The position numbers and the translations under genes were made by a program. A DNA stretch of 64,000 nucleotides. Source: UBA9662 sp002729415 (GTDB lineage: Bacteria > Poribacteria > WGA-4E > UBA9662). The stretch's first letter is position 1. Each line of letters starts with the position of its first letter. This document shows, one piece after another, positions 26,462 through 36,550 of the stretch. The notes beneath the pieces were generated by a model. It was given only the letters and a program-made list of their open reading frames with translations. It did no database searches and was not told where the DNA came from. The stretch spans positions 5,463-69,462 of the forward strand of contig PBXZ01000100.1 in assembly GCA_002729415.1 (NCBI GenBank), read 5' to 3'.

Positions 26462-27061
26462 ATGAACGTGTCACAAAGAATATCTACCAGCCTCACAATC
26501 CTGTTTTGCACCAGCCTATTTGGNTGCTTGTCGACCAGCATNCTATCAACACAATGGAGCAAAAATCTGGCATTAGCATCTAACAAAACAGAAGCTTCTG
26601 ATCCAGCGGTTAACGATGGTAAACTAGGAACTATTGCGGTCGTCGATCCTACAAACCACAGAGTGTTTGGACTCAAATTCCCCCAAATTTATCAAGTACG
26701 GAAAGTCATTATACACAACGTCAACCTGTTCCGTTTTGACCTTGATTATTGGGATCTTGCAAACCAAGAGTGGAAACAAGCACATTCAGTTCTACAACGC
26801 CGCAATCTTGACGGCATGCGAGTTCAACCTAAATATGTGATTGATCGATTAAACTTTCAAACAAATATGTTGCGCCTCAAAGTACGGCGAACAGTAGACG
26901 ACCAAGTTATTTCAAAAACCAACCCAGATCCAAATGATAAAGTCGTCAATAAAATTCGGAAGAATTTTTTTGGCCGCCTAGTTACTTACTTCCGAGTATT
27001 AAAGCCATCCTATGCTAGCCTACGTGAAATTGAAGTCTACACTCTTGCTAAACAGGANTAA
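26462..27061 (+). CDS. Lipoprotein with F5/8-type C-like (discoidin) domain
   Basis: A 199-residue protein starting two bases after the rhomboid stop. The N terminus has a hydrophobic stretch ending in a lipobox-like SLFGC (Cys22, where the glycine codon is GGN), so lipid anchoring is likely. The remaining region resembles a galactose-binding/F5-8C fold, with TNHRVFGLKFPQIYQVRKVIIHN and the terminal LREIEVY. These domains bind carbohydrates. Identification is by general pattern only. Confidence 0.55.
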   Translation: MNVSQRISTSLTILFCTSLFXCLSTSXLSTQWSKNLALASNKTEASDPAVNDGKLGTIAVVDPTNHRVFGLKFPQIYQVRKVIIHNVNLFRFDLDYWDLANQEWKQAHSVLQRRNLDGMRVQPKYVIDRLNFQTNMLRLKVRRTVDDQVISKTNPDPNDKVVNKIRKNFFGRLVTYFRVLKPSYASLREIEVYTLAKQX

Positions 27062-27506
27062 AGTGAGATTTGCTTAAGAACACCCACTTGCATTTCATTC
27101 TATTTTAAATTCACAATTATTAGCTTGTAGCATCACATCAAATTNCCATTCGACTACCAGAGTACGAATTTCGTCCCAATTTGAGGGGGGCCAGTAAATT
27201 CGAGATGAATTCATTTATAAATTATCCAAATNCATCTGTCGACGGTAAAAAAGTNGGCTGTGGACTGATTTTTCACATTCATTAAGGCTCATGCTAGCAT
27301 NGTTATACTGAAAACATATTAAGATGTTAATNGGCATATTATGTTCAATGTTTCAGTTAAGAATCTNNAGAGCAATGAAACCTCGCTGGGGTGGTCTTGA
27401 CAAAAACAAGCCNCCTTATTGGCAAAATCTACCTTTATTAAGTAANNNNAGGGAAGAAGCGTAATCAAAAAANCAGAAAATNGGAANCNTTGAGGTAAAT
27501 GATTCG
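27062..27506. other. Intergenic region without a supported gene
   Basis: About 445 bases, N-rich towards the right. On the minus strand a 39-codon reading frame (ATG 27214 to TGA 27095, starting MNSSRIYWPPSNWDEI) has protein-like composition but no ribosome site and no recognised family. No terminator with a clear T run was found. Confidence 0.5.
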
Positions 27507-29189
27507 GTGACAAACGAAAAAATNAGTCANNTATTCAAAAATATCAGTAANCTGCTACAGATTAANGGCGAAAATTCTTACCGACAACGNAGCTACGAAC
27601 GTGNAGCGACCCTGATTGAAGAACTNCAGCAAAGCATTGCNCAATTGGCCATCGAAGACAATTTGAGAACAATTCCTGGCATAGGTCAAGCAATAGAGTC
27701 AAAAACAATAGAGATATTGGAAACTGGCACCTGTAAATTTTATGAAGAACTAAAGTGTGAAATTGGTGCGGATGTACTTAGTCTACTCCAGNTACGTGGT
27801 ATTGGAATAAAGAGCGCCGCACGTTTATACCATGATGCTAACATAAAAAGTCTCGTTGATTTACGCCATGCAGTTGATGGAGGGCTACTGAAGAATATCA
27901 GCGGTTTTGGGCAAAAGACAATCCAAACGATTGATCANAACCTTCANCACCTTGAGTTNTTTGAAGGCAAGCGNATCTTAGGTCAAATTCTTCCAATTGC
28001 AAACGAGATTTTTGGGATCCTAAAGGAATGCAATTTAGTAAAACAAATTGATTTCACAGGAGATCTTCGCCGATATGAAGAGATCCTCCAAAGTCTTGAG
28101 TTAGTAATTGTGTGTGACGACCTGTCGATTCTGTTATCGCTTCTATCTACCTTNGACCAAATTGAGGCACTGGAAATCAAAGACTCACGAATACTAGCAG
28201 AGATTTCCAATGGNTTCCCCGTAGAAATCCATAANGCAACGCGCGATACATACAGCAAACTATTATTCTCAACAACTGCTGAGCCTGAACATCTTCAAAG
28301 TATTCNCGATCTTGCCAATAATAAAGGGCTTACCAAGGACGAGTGGATGCATGGCAAAACAGAAGTTGAAATATATACCCAACTTGATCTTCCATATATT
28401 GTCCCTGAGTTACGAAAATCGAAGAAAATCACTGANCTTGCACTCACAGATNAAATACCTGANCTTATTGAGTTGAGCGANGTTCGGTCCGATCTTCACA
28501 TGCACACAAGTTGGAGTGATGGCCTCAACTCGGTAAAAGAGATGATTAAGACTGCCCNTAAAATTGGATATAACTTTATTGCTATCACCGACCATTCACA
28601 GTCGTCCAGAATAGCTAATGGCCTTNACTCAACTCGGTTGTTTTCTCAAATCGAACAGATCNGTGACCTAAACGAACGCATTGACGGACTCGATATTTTG
28701 GCNGGNTCGGAAGTTGATATCTTGAAAGATGGTCAGCTCGATTTCAGTGATCAGGTTTTGTCAAAACTTGATGTTGTTGTAGCAAGTGTACACAGTAATT
28801 TTGGAATGAATGAGACAGATATGACCAAGCGATTGATCCAAGCAATAGAGAATCCATTTGTGGATATTCTTGGACATCCAACTGGACGACTCTTAATGCG
28901 AAGACCCGAATATGCGCTCAATCCATCGGCAGTTATTGATGCAGCAATCGCTAATGGGGTAGCATTAGAAATCAACGCCTCTCCAAGCCGCCTTGATCTT
29001 GGACCAGATATAGTCAAACATGCCAGAGACAAGGGAGCTATGATCTCCATTAATACCGATGCTCACTCGGCAGAAAATCTTGATTACATGTGGCTAGGCA
29101 TCAATGTAGCACGACGCGGTTGGTTGAATAAAGAAAATGTGATTAATACTTTTACAATTAATGAATTCCAAGAATGGAAGCAGAGATAG
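27507..29189 (+). CDS. polX: DNA polymerase X family protein with PHP domain
   Basis: A 560-residue PolX. Helix-hairpin-helix segments are near residues 50-60 (LRTIPGIGQAIESKT) and 90-130 (LLQxRGIGIKSAARLY, ISGFGQKTIQTI). The polymerase-like palm (about 150-310) is partly obscured by N. The C-terminal PHP phosphoesterase domain (about 325-560) has DLHMHTSWSDG, AITDHSQ and INTDAHS. Bacterial PolX fills gaps in base excision repair, and its PHP domain has 3'-exonuclease activity. The palm aspartates that bind metal, expected as DxD, are not obvious (LVIVCDDLS), so polymerase activity may be lost. The start is GTG. Confidence 0.93.
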   Translation: MTNEKXSXXFKNISXLLQIXGENSYRQXSYERXATLIEEXQQSIXQLAIEDNLRTIPGIGQAIESKTIEILETGTCKFYEELKCEIGADVLSLLQXRGIGIKSAARLYHDANIKSLVDLRHAVDGGLLKNISGFGQKTIQTIDXNLXHLEXFEGKXILGQILPIANEIFGILKECNLVKQIDFTGDLRRYEEILQSLELVIVCDDLSILLSLLSTXDQIEALEIKDSRILAEISNXFPVEIHXATRDTYSKLLFSTTAEPEHLQSIXDLANNKGLTKDEWMHGKTEVEIYTQLDLPYIVPELRKSKKITXLALTDXIPXLIELSXVRSDLHMHTSWSDGLNSVKEMIKTAXKIGYNFIAITDHSQSSRIANGLXSTRLFSQIEQIXDLNERIDGLDILXXSEVDILKDGQLDFSDQVLSKLDVVVASVHSNFGMNETDMTKRLIQAIENPFVDILGHPTGRLLMRRPEYALNPSAVIDAAIANGVALEINASPSRLDLGPDIVKHARDKGAMISINTDAHSAENLDYMWLGINVARRGWLNKENVINTFTINEFQEWKQR

Positions 29190-29192
29190 AAG

Positions 29193-30509
29193 ATGAGAAA
29201 AGTTGTCATTATTGGTGGAGGCCTAGCTGGAAGTGAAGCTGCTTGGCAAATAGCNAAACGANATATTAACGTCAGCCTTTACGAAATGAGACCNACGGTT
29301 GAAACTGGGGCGCATGTTACTGACGATTTGGGCGAGCTGGTATGTTCAAATTCGCTTGGATCAAACCTCCCTGACCGTGCCTCTGGTGTGCTNAAGACAG
29401 AACTGAGACGACTGGGATCACTATTAATGGAATGTGCTGATCANACAGCAGTACCTGCCGGNGGAGCACTAGCTGTCGACCGACAGGCTTTTTCACAACT
29501 CATCACTAAACGAATCAAAGAACACCCAAAAATTGAAGTTATACAGCAAGAAATCACCGAAATCCCAATAGGTCCAACAATCNTAGCATCTGGGCCTCTG
29601 ACATCAATGAACCTAGCAAATTCGATAGCNGCCGTGAGCGGNGAAGAACATCTCTANTTCTTTGANGCCATTTCGCCAATANTGAGTTTCGAATCAATTA
29701 ATATGGATGTCGCTTTTTTTGGATCCCGATACGATAAAGGAGAACTCGAAGAAGGTGATTATATTAATTGCCCACTTAACCGCAACCAATATGAAGAATT
29801 TGTTAACAATNTCAAGAATGCCGAACGTATTGCCNTACATTCATTTGAGNNAGCTATTGAATCAGGNGTTAAAGCTGGGGCAAACAAATTCTTTGAAGGA
29901 TGTCTACCAGTAGAAATCATCGCTCAGCGAGGNCNNGANACACTCGCTTATGGCCCGATGCGCCCCGTTGGATTAATAGATCCCAAAACAGACCGTCGTG
30001 CATANGCCGTGGTGCAGTTGAGACGAGACAATATCGCAGGAACACTATATAACATGGTTGGATTTCAGACGAACCTGAAATTTCCTGAGCAGAAACGCGT
30101 NTTNCAATCNATTCCAGGCTTGGAAAACGCAGAATTTGTAAGNTATGGTCAAATGCANCGNAATACATTCATATCGGCACCTAAATTACTGAAAACCACC
30201 ATGCAATTCCGTCGTCGCGAGGATCTTTTTTTTGCTGGTCAGATTACGGGTGTTGAAGGCTACGTTGGAAATTTTGCTACTGGGNTATTAGCTGGTTGGA
30301 ACTCAGCTCGACTGTTAAATGGNAAAGAATTAATTACACTACCCAATACAACGATTCTGGGTTCTCTTTGTCACTACGTTACACACGCAAATTTAGCGGA
30401 TTTTCAGCCCATGAAGGCCAATTTTGGCCTGCTGCCTCCATTAGAGTTGAATCAGGAAAAAAAACGAGCAAACGAGTTCGTGCGAAAGCTTACGCTGAAC
30501 GCGCAATAA
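29193..30509 (+). CDS. trmFO: tRNA (uracil-54-C5)-methyltransferase TrmFO
   Basis: A 438-residue flavoenzyme that makes m5U54 in tRNA using methylene-tetrahydrofolate. It begins with the FAD-binding VVIIGGGLAGSEAAWQ, followed by ELVCSNSLGSN, FEGCLPVEI and YGPMRPVGL, and has the late FFAGQITGVEGYVGNFATG. Its length is normal. It follows polX by three bases. N calls are scattered but no frame break is seen. Confidence 0.96.
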   Translation: MRKVVIIGGGLAGSEAAWQIXKRXINVSLYEMRXTVETGAHVTDDLGELVCSNSLGSNLPDRASGVXKTELRRLGSLLMECADXTAVPAXGALAVDRQAFSQLITKRIKEHPKIEVIQQEITEIPIGPTIXASGPLTSMNLANSIXAVSXEEHLXFFXAISPIXSFESINMDVAFFGSRYDKGELEEGDYINCPLNRNQYEEFVNNXKNAERIAXHSFEXAIESXVKAGANKFFEGCLPVEIIAQRXXXTLAYGPMRPVGLIDPKTDRRAXAVVQLRRDNIAGTLYNMVGFQTNLKFPEQKRXXQXIPGLENAEFVXYGQMXXNTFISAPKLLKTTMQFRRREDLFFAGQITGVEGYVGNFATGXLAGWNSARLLNXKELITLPNTTILGSLCHYVTHANLADFQPMKANFGLLPPLELNQEKKRANEFVRKLTLNAQ

Positions 30510-30548
30510 CCGATCTTGAAGCCTATTTGTCAAACGTATAAAATAAAT

Positions 30549-30587
30549 AAGATATATCTTGACATTCGCACTATATTTTCACATAAT
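30549..30587 (+). promoter_or_regulatory. Sigma-70 promoter with overlapping 12-base palindrome
   Basis: TTGACA (30559-30564), a 17-base gap and CATAAT (30582-30587). The perfect palindrome AAGATATATCTT (30549-30560) overlaps the -35 box and could be an operator. The downstream Gfo/Idh gene starts at 30634. Confidence 0.6.
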
Positions 30588-30633
30588 TCAATGCTATATG
30601 CTAGATTGAGTTTTTAATGTTGGGAGTTATTAT

Positions 30634-31599
30634 ATGAGTCTAGAATTAGGTTTTGGCGTTGTTGGTCTGGGNATGGGAATGAACAGAGCAAACCAAATTG
30701 CCAACACGGAAGGAGCAAAACTAATTGCGGTAGCTGACCTTGATGANGGACGGTGCAATAATGCAGCCGAGAAATTTGGATGTGATACGTACACTGACGC
30801 AAATGAGATGTTTGATCGAGATGATATTGACGTTGGGATGATCATGTTACCAAGTGGATTACACGCCAAAATCGGAATCGAAGCAGCCAATCGTGGAACG
30901 CACGTGATCACCACTAAACCAATGGATGTAAGTATTGAAAGTTGTGATGCTTTAATTGATGCTTGCGAAAAAAACGGGGTTAAACTGCTAGTCGATTTTC
31001 AGGAACGTTACGGTGAACATAACCGACGTATCCAACACGCTGTTCAAAACAAGATAATTGGTGAACCCATTCACTGTGAATTACGCATGAAATGGTTCCG
31101 TGCTGACAGCTACTATGTTGGCTGGCATGGCACATGGGAATTTGACGGTGGTGGCTCCATTATGAATCAGGGTGTGCACTATGTTGATTTGATGTTATGG
31201 TTCATGGGAGACATTGACAAAGTAATTGGTGCCCATTTCGGTGTATACGCCCATGAAAACTGCGAAACAGAAGACTTAGCAACCGCCATTTTGCAATTCA
31301 AAAATGGTGCGATTGGAACTGTATACACGACAACTACTTTTCCAAGCAATAGTGTTTCGATGATTCAAATACATGGAACAAAAGGGGTTGTGGGACTGGG
31401 ACCAAATATTTGGGATTTCAAAGAAAACGAACCGGAAATCGAATTACCTCATTATCCAAAGAACACGATCGAAGACGCGATCCAGGTCATCAATAATGGT
31501 AAGAACGCCGCTGTGGATGGGTATGAAGGGAAGAGGTCCATTGAACTGAATATGGCGATCTATGAATCTGCCCGAGCTGGTAAAGCTGTCCAGTTGTAG
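30634..31599 (+). CDS. Gfo/Idh/MocA-family oxidoreductase
   Basis: A 321-residue NAD(P)-dependent sugar or polyol dehydrogenase. The N-terminal Rossmann part has GFGVVGLxMGMNRA, and EKxxxx-like region reads TTKPMDVSIESCD, with the catalytic lysine at Lys in TKPM. The C-terminal domain contains GGGSIMNQGVHYVDLMLWFMG, with the expected His. GGGAG-type site GGGAG precedes the ATG. It appears to be monocistronic with its own promoter. The substrate is unknown. Confidence 0.9.
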   Translation: MSLELGFGVVGLXMGMNRANQIANTEGAKLIAVADLDXGRCNNAAEKFGCDTYTDANEMFDRDDIDVGMIMLPSGLHAKIGIEAANRGTHVITTKPMDVSIESCDALIDACEKNGVKLLVDFQERYGEHNRRIQHAVQNKIIGEPIHCELRMKWFRADSYYVGWHGTWEFDGGGSIMNQGVHYVDLMLWFMGDIDKVIGAHFGVYAHENCETEDLATAILQFKNGAIGTVYTTTTFPSNSVSMIQIHGTKGVVGLGPNIWDFKENEPEIELPHYPKNTIEDAIQVINNGKNAAVDGYEGKRSIELNMAIYESARAGKAVQL

Positions 31600-31663
31600 A
31601 TGTTTCAGTAGTGCAATTGTTTTGAAGTAATCTTATTAATCTCGATTCAGCTTAAAAGATAGA

Positions 31664-32677
31664 ATGATGGTAAAAATAGGTGATATCAAGATCTCAGAGT
31701 TCCCACTTTTACTAGCTCCAATGGAGGACGTGAGTGATCCTCCATTTCGTATTGCGTGCAAGGAAAATGGTGCAGATTTAATGTTTACCGAATTCATTTC
31801 CTCAGAAGGCTTGATACGTAACGCAACTAAGAGCATAGCCAAACTTGATATTTTCGAGTATGAACATCCTATCGGAATCCAAATCTTCGGNAATGAAATA
31901 GAATCAATGCGCCAAGCNACNGAAATNGCTGAACAGGCANGCCCNGACATCATTGATATTAACTATGGGTGCCCTGTAAAAAAAGTTGCATCAAAAGGNG
32001 CTGGTGCCGGAATTCTCAAANATATTCCAAAGATGGTTCAGATGACCGCTGAGATTGTGAAGGTNGCNAGCCTTCCTGTAACAGTNAAAACTAGGCTAGG
32101 CTGGGACCATAATACGATGTATATTGTCGAAGTTGCTGAACGCCTACAAGACATAGGTATCAAAGCCATATCGATTCANGGCCGAACAAGAAANCAAATG
32201 TACAAAGGNTCCGCCGATTGGGAATTGATCGGTCAAATTAAGGATAANCCTCGCATGATAATTCCTGTTTTTGGCAATGGCGATATCGACAGTCCACANA
32301 AGGCTGATGAGATGCGNCGAAAGTATGGTGTTGATGGAATTATGATTGGTCGNGCNAGTATTGGNTACCCTTGGATTTTNAATGAAATTAAAGACTATTT
32401 GTCAACCGGNAAATTACGGCCTNCCCCCTCAGTTGAAGAACGCNTTCAAGTGTTAATGCNCCATCTTGATTTTTCAATTAGGTGGAAAGGAGCTANGTTN
32501 GGAATATTAGAAATGCGNCGTCATTACAAAAATTATTTTAAAGGAATTCCTCACATGAAGGAATTCCGCATCAGATTGCAGACTTGCAATTATCTNGAAG
32601 GAATACATCAAATTATTGAAGAAATCAAAAATCACGTTAATCAAACTGGGTGGNTCTCNAACCGGCTTGCTAGNTAA
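31664..32677 (+). CDS. dusB: tRNA-dihydrouridine synthase, DusB type
   Basis: A 337-residue FMN enzyme reducing uridines in the tRNA D-loop. Visible are the TIM-barrel FMN site LLAPMEDVSDPPFR, the catalytic cysteine in INYGCPVKKVASKGAGAGIL, KTRLGWD and GRTRxQMYKGSADW. The length is as usual for DusB. A second ATG follows immediately, so the start could be 31664 or 31667. Many N calls occur in the right half. Confidence 0.93.
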   Translation: MMVKIGDIKISEFPLLLAPMEDVSDPPFRIACKENGADLMFTEFISSEGLIRNATKSIAKLDIFEYEHPIGIQIFXNEIESMRQXXEXAEQAXXDIIDINYGCPVKKVASKXAGAGILKXIPKMVQMTAEIVKXXSLPVTXKTRLGWDHNTMYIVEVAERLQDIGIKAISIXGRTRXQMYKXSADWELIGQIKDXPRMIIPVFGNGDIDSPXKADEMXRKYGVDGIMIGXXSIXYPWIXNEIKDYLSTXKLRPXPSVEERXQVLMXHLDFSIRWKGAXXGILEMXRHYKNYFKGIPHMKEFRIRLQTCNYXEGIHQIIEEIKNHVNQTGWXXNRLAX

Positions 32678-33252
32678 GCTTATCCAACTTTTCAGAGATG
32701 AGAATGAAATATTGNTATTCCTCACAATTAGGCAATATAAGTTGCTATCGGCATATCAATGAACCAAGGTAACTTTACCNAAAAGGATACATTTTCCAGT
32801 ATAAAATCTGTAATTCCGATTGTAAAACCCAATTCATTTAGGGAAAANGCATCATAANGCTGGGGAAAAAGAGCATGGGGAGTTNAGCTAATATGCTCGA
32901 TCAGGTCCGCTTCTCTTCCTAAGNNTAAGACTCAGNTNGNNAANCGTAANACCCGTTCTACCAGAAACACCTTCTACCTTACCTTAGGTCTTAGTTCGCT
33001 NCCATAGCTANCANGAGTCGGTCCTAGATGTNNCAGTGTCATTATGATCTAACCATCCGACCCAAACTGCCATTTCCTGATCGATTCAACCGTTTTTNTA
33101 CTTACAAAATTCAAGCTAGAGCTATAGAGAAGTGGTAATTNNNAAGAACTTTCATCTTAAGAACAGANCATATAAGCTATTNCNACAAATAAAAAANCAA
33201 TAATAGTAAAAACTAGTCTAACCNNATTATTTTTTGTATANCAAGGAGATAG
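32678..33252. other. Intergenic region, N-rich
   Basis: About 575 bases with frequent N calls and stop codons in all frames. No gene, RNA or clear terminator is seen. A strong ribosome site AAGGAGAT at its right end belongs to the following SMP-30 gene. Confidence 0.6.
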
Positions 33253-34236
33253 ATGATGAACAAAATTTCAAATGTTGATAGAANATGGGANCAAGGAATC
33301 ACCAGATACCCAGANCCNGCCATTGAGATAGTTGATCAACGATTTGCCAAGTATCTAATTGGCAACGCCATGGTGGAACAGCTGTGGACTGGTGCGCGAT
33401 GGTCAGAGGGGCCAGTCTGGTTTGGGGATACACGTTGCCTAATCTGGAGTGATATTCCCAACAACAGGATGATGCGCTGGACTGAAGAAACCAACCAAGT
33501 TACTGTCTTTCGACAACCTGCCAATAATAGTAATGGTAACACCCGTGATAAACAGGGGAGATTAATTACCTGTGAACACCTAACACGTCGTGTAACTCGC
33601 ACAGAATATGATGGACGAATCACCGTGCTAATGGATAGTTTCGAGGGTAAACCATTGAATGCTCCCAACGATGTGGTGGTTCACCCAGATGGACACATCT
33701 GGTTCACCGATCCTGGGTACGGGATTCTCCTTCACTACGAAGGGGAAAGAGCTGATTTTGAATTACCAACCAACGTTTATCGACTCAATCCAGATACTGG
33801 AGCAGCCACAGTGGTTACAGACGAACTTGAAAAACCCAACGGTCTCTGCTTCTCGCCTGACTATTCCAAGTTATATCTTGTTGATACTGGTGCCACACAT
33901 ACACCAGATCATCCACGTCACATTCGCGTCTACGATGTGGATGACAATGCCCGATTAAAAAATGGACGGTTGTTTTGCGACATGTCGCCAGGATTGGCGG
34001 ATGGTATTCGCTGCGATGTTGATGGTAATCTCTGGTCAAGCGCAGGCTGGGTTGGCGAAGGATATGACGGTGTCCACATCTTTGATCCTAACGGCGATCT
34101 AATCGGTAAGATTCATCTTCCTGAGGTCTGTGCTAACTTATGTTTTGGTGGTGTCAAAAGGAACCGAGTTTTCATGGCAGGAAGTCAATCTATTTACGCT
34201 GTTTATGTGGAAACACAAGGAGCGCAAGTCCCATAA
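33253..34236 (+). CDS. SMP-30/gluconolactonase-family protein
   Basis: A 327-residue six-bladed beta-propeller lactonase. The metal ligands expected in this family appear in RWSEGPVWF (Glu), NAPNDVVVHPDGHIWFTDP (Asn, Asp) and KPNGLCFSPD (Asn), with ADGIRCDVDGNLWS near the end. It hydrolyses sugar lactones such as gluconolactone. No signal peptide is seen, so it is likely cytosolic. It is followed by a PhyH oxygenase 38 bases downstream, a common pairing in this kind of genome. Confidence 0.9.
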   Translation: MMNKISNVDRXWXQGITRYPXXAIEIVDQRFAKYLIGNAMVEQLWTGARWSEGPVWFGDTRCLIWSDIPNNRMMRWTEETNQVTVFRQPANNSNGNTRDKQGRLITCEHLTRRVTRTEYDGRITVLMDSFEGKPLNAPNDVVVHPDGHIWFTDPGYGILLHYEGERADFELPTNVYRLNPDTGAATVVTDELEKPNGLCFSPDYSKLYLVDTGATHTPDHPRHIRVYDVDDNARLKNGRLFCDMSPGLADGIRCDVDGNLWSSAGWVGEGYDGVHIFDPNGDLIGKIHLPEVCANLCFGGVKRNRVFMAGSQSIYAVYVETQGAQVP

Positions 34237-34274
34237 CCTACAAACAGGATATAAATACTTGTAGGAATACTCCT

Positions 34275-35084
34275 ATGTCAAAACAAAATATTAAAGACTA
34301 TCGCCAGCAATTTATTGACCAAGGCTATGCAATCGTTGAGAACGTTCTTACTCCTAAAGAAGCAAAAAAAGGGGCCACCATTCTGCTCGACAAGATTCAC
34401 CCAGAATCGCCAGAGTCTTACGCCCATATCTGGGGAACACGGCGACAACTCAAAACGCCTCAGCATGGTATTCCCAGAATTGCTCGATTTGCCACACACC
34501 CAAAATTGCTGGAAGTGATTTCGAACATGATTGATGGTCCATTTCGTCTCTCAGCCGAGCCAATCCCCGTTGTCACCTTTCCTGGAAAAGTATGTGGGAA
34601 TTTAAAAAGCGGGAACTGGAGAGGTCATACTGATGGATTCTCCAATACACCTTTTCTTGAGAGAGAAGGGAGTTTTGCTAACGCTTGGCTAGCTTTTGCT
34701 GATATTGAACCTTCAGGAGGAGCGATGACGGCAATCCCAAGCAGTCACTATCTTATCGAAAAAGCGATAACCGAACCAAAATTCCGAGCAGAAAAAGAAA
34801 AAAATAATGTCTATACCGCTGGGAGCAATCTTGAAGGACTTGATTGGAATCCAGAGGAAATCGTGCTCAAAGCTGGAGGCGTTTTTTTCTATGATGGGCA
34901 GGTAATACATAGTGCTTCGGATAATATGATGCAACAACCTAGACTTGTTTGTTTATATAATTTTACCCAAAAAGGCGATCGAGAAAAAGAGGTAAATGCT
35001 CGCCAGACTATTCATGAGCGTTTCAATTCTGAACACCTAAAAATGATGGACGACCAGATGAAACAACTTGTCGGTTTAGTGTAG
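34275..35084 (+). CDS. Phytanoyl-CoA dioxygenase (PhyH) family protein
   Basis: A 269-residue Fe(II)/2-oxoglutarate oxygenase. The iron-binding pair is His118 and Asp120 in WRGHTDG; the distal His and the 2-oxoglutarate Arg are in DGQVIHSASDNMMQQPRLV. IEPSGGAMTAIPSSH is the usual core segment. The frame is open from 34140, inside the SMP-30 gene, but ATG 34275 (MSKQNIKDYRQQFIDQGYAI) gives the standard PhyH start. It probably hydroxylates a small molecule; the substrate is unknown. Confidence 0.9.
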   Translation: MSKQNIKDYRQQFIDQGYAIVENVLTPKEAKKGATILLDKIHPESPESYAHIWGTRRQLKTPQHGIPRIARFATHPKLLEVISNMIDGPFRLSAEPIPVVTFPGKVCGNLKSGNWRGHTDGFSNTPFLEREGSFANAWLAFADIEPSGGAMTAIPSSHYLIEKAITEPKFRAEKEKNNVYTAGSNLEGLDWNPEEIVLKAGGVFFYDGQVIHSASDNMMQQPRLVCLYNFTQKGDREKEVNARQTIHERFNSEHLKMMDDQMKQLVGLV

Positions 35085-35350
35085 AATCACCTTTACTCCC
35101 TAGGGGATACATCTGATGGGCAACTGAGACAGTGTTGCAAAAGTACTGATCAACACAATCAGCAAAACGAGGCCATCCCAGGTGCAATACGAACCTCAAG
35201 CATGAGTATCTGTATCTTCAACGCGAAATTCAACGTTAGGAAATCGAGCGAAGCCAGTTCTCTCACATCAGTTTTGAGATAGGAAACACTATCGTATACC
35301 TCCCTAACAAATACAGCACTTCAGAGAGCCAAGCGTCTGTCAACAGGATT

Positions 35351-36550
35351 TTAATCGAAATTCTCTCTTTCTTTCAGCAAAAGCAGTAGTGGTAAACCCA
35401 ATAACATAACAACGGCGGCCACATAGAAAATGGCACTCAGAGTGTATGCATCGCCCACCAACCCAAAAAGATAGGGAGCAACTGCCGAAGATAGAAAACT
35501 AAAAGTATAGTGTAACGCATATCCACGGCTCCGAAACTCAGACCTAAGCGTTGATGCAACACCAACGTAGATTACAGAAGATGTACCATTTAACATAAAC
35601 CCAAATAGCGGCAAAAAGAGCAAAAGAATCCATTTTGACAGAATCGTAGGTAGGACGAAACAACCAAGGACCATCAGTATCTCTGTCACCAAGATAATTT
35701 TCTTGACACCAAATTTNTGGATTNGGAAACCACACAAGAGTTTTCCCAACGCCCCNCCAAAAAAAACCAAAGACATCATTCCACCTACAGCCCTTTCCNG
35801 AATCCCTGTTTTCTCAATAAGNAAAAACCCNAAAAATGTCGTAACAGCAGACCTAATCCCATTGTCCAAAAGCCCNAGGANAGAATAGAGNNTGAACTGG
35901 CTTGGCTGTGCTATNCCCCANCTCNNACNNGTNNTTTCNNACTCATCAACCNAGNCCTCTGGCGAAAGTCTTTTTAAGCAAATTTCCTTCCNNAAGAAGA
36001 NNAAATATGAAACAGAGGTTCCCAATCCAACTATTCCTAACACGGCGCAATTTACTCTCCACCCGAACCTGANAACCAAAACACCAGCTAGAAAAGGNAA
36101 AATAGCTTTACCAACATCACCNNAGAAATTCAATGTACTNATAGCTGAACCAGACTTTNCACCTAAGTAGACATTGGATACNAGAGCAGTACCAACAGGN
36201 TGATAAACACCTCCACCAACACCAGCCGAAAGTATCAAAACTAGCGTTAAAGAATAACTAAATGCCAAAAACAAAATCATATAGCTGCAACTGAACCACA
36301 AGGNCCCTATACCAAGCATCATAATGTCNCCTAAGCGCTCGGCTAANAAGCCGGCAGGNACTTGAGAAATACTTATTGCTCCATGAATAGCAGTTTTAAG
36401 CAGACCAGATTCAGTATAAGTAAGATCCAAATCNTTTGCTATGAAAGGAAGTAAAAGAGCCAAGCTGGNGATATACCCATCATTAATAANATGAAGGATA
36501 CTACACCACCAAAGATGCTTTTTCGGATTGACTTCAGGCTGTNTTTGCAT
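35351..36550 (-). CDS. MFS transporter, Fsr/fosmidomycin-resistance-like
   Basis: A 399-residue permease with about 12 predicted helices. The opening LHxINDGYIxSLALLLPFIAxDLDLTYTESGLLKTA resembles the Fsr (fosmidomycin resistance) branch of the major facilitator family, and GHxxDR-like cytoplasmic loop is replaced by AGxLAERL. Substrate and direction are unknown. The middle third contains many N calls, so several residues are unreadable although the frame stays open. It is transcribed towards the PhyH gene. Confidence 0.85.
   Translation of the reverse strand: MQXQPEVNPKKHLWWCSILHXINDGYIXSLALLLPFIAXDLDLTYTESGLLKTAIHGAISISQXPAGXLAERLXDIMMLGIGXLWFSCSYMILFLAFSYSLTLVLILSAGVGGGVYXPVGTAXVSNVYLGXKSGSAXSTLNFXGDVGKAIXPFLAGVLVXRFGWRVNCAVLGIVGLGTSVSYXXFXXKEICLKRLSPEXXVDEXEXXXXXWXIAQPSQFXLYSXXGLLDNGIRSAVTTFXGFXLIEKTGIXERAVGGMMSLVFFXGALGKLLCGFXIXKFGVKKIILVTEILMVLGCFVLPTILSKWILLLFLPLFGFMLNGTSSVIYVGVASTLRSEFRSRGYALHYTFSFLSSAVAPYLFGLVGDAYTLSAIFYVAAVVMLLGLPLLLLLKERENFD

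Noticed and set aside
35085..35350. Short protein-like frames on the minus strand between PhyH and MFS genes
   Set aside because: Several frames are partly open but none has a start, a ribosome site or a recognisable motif.
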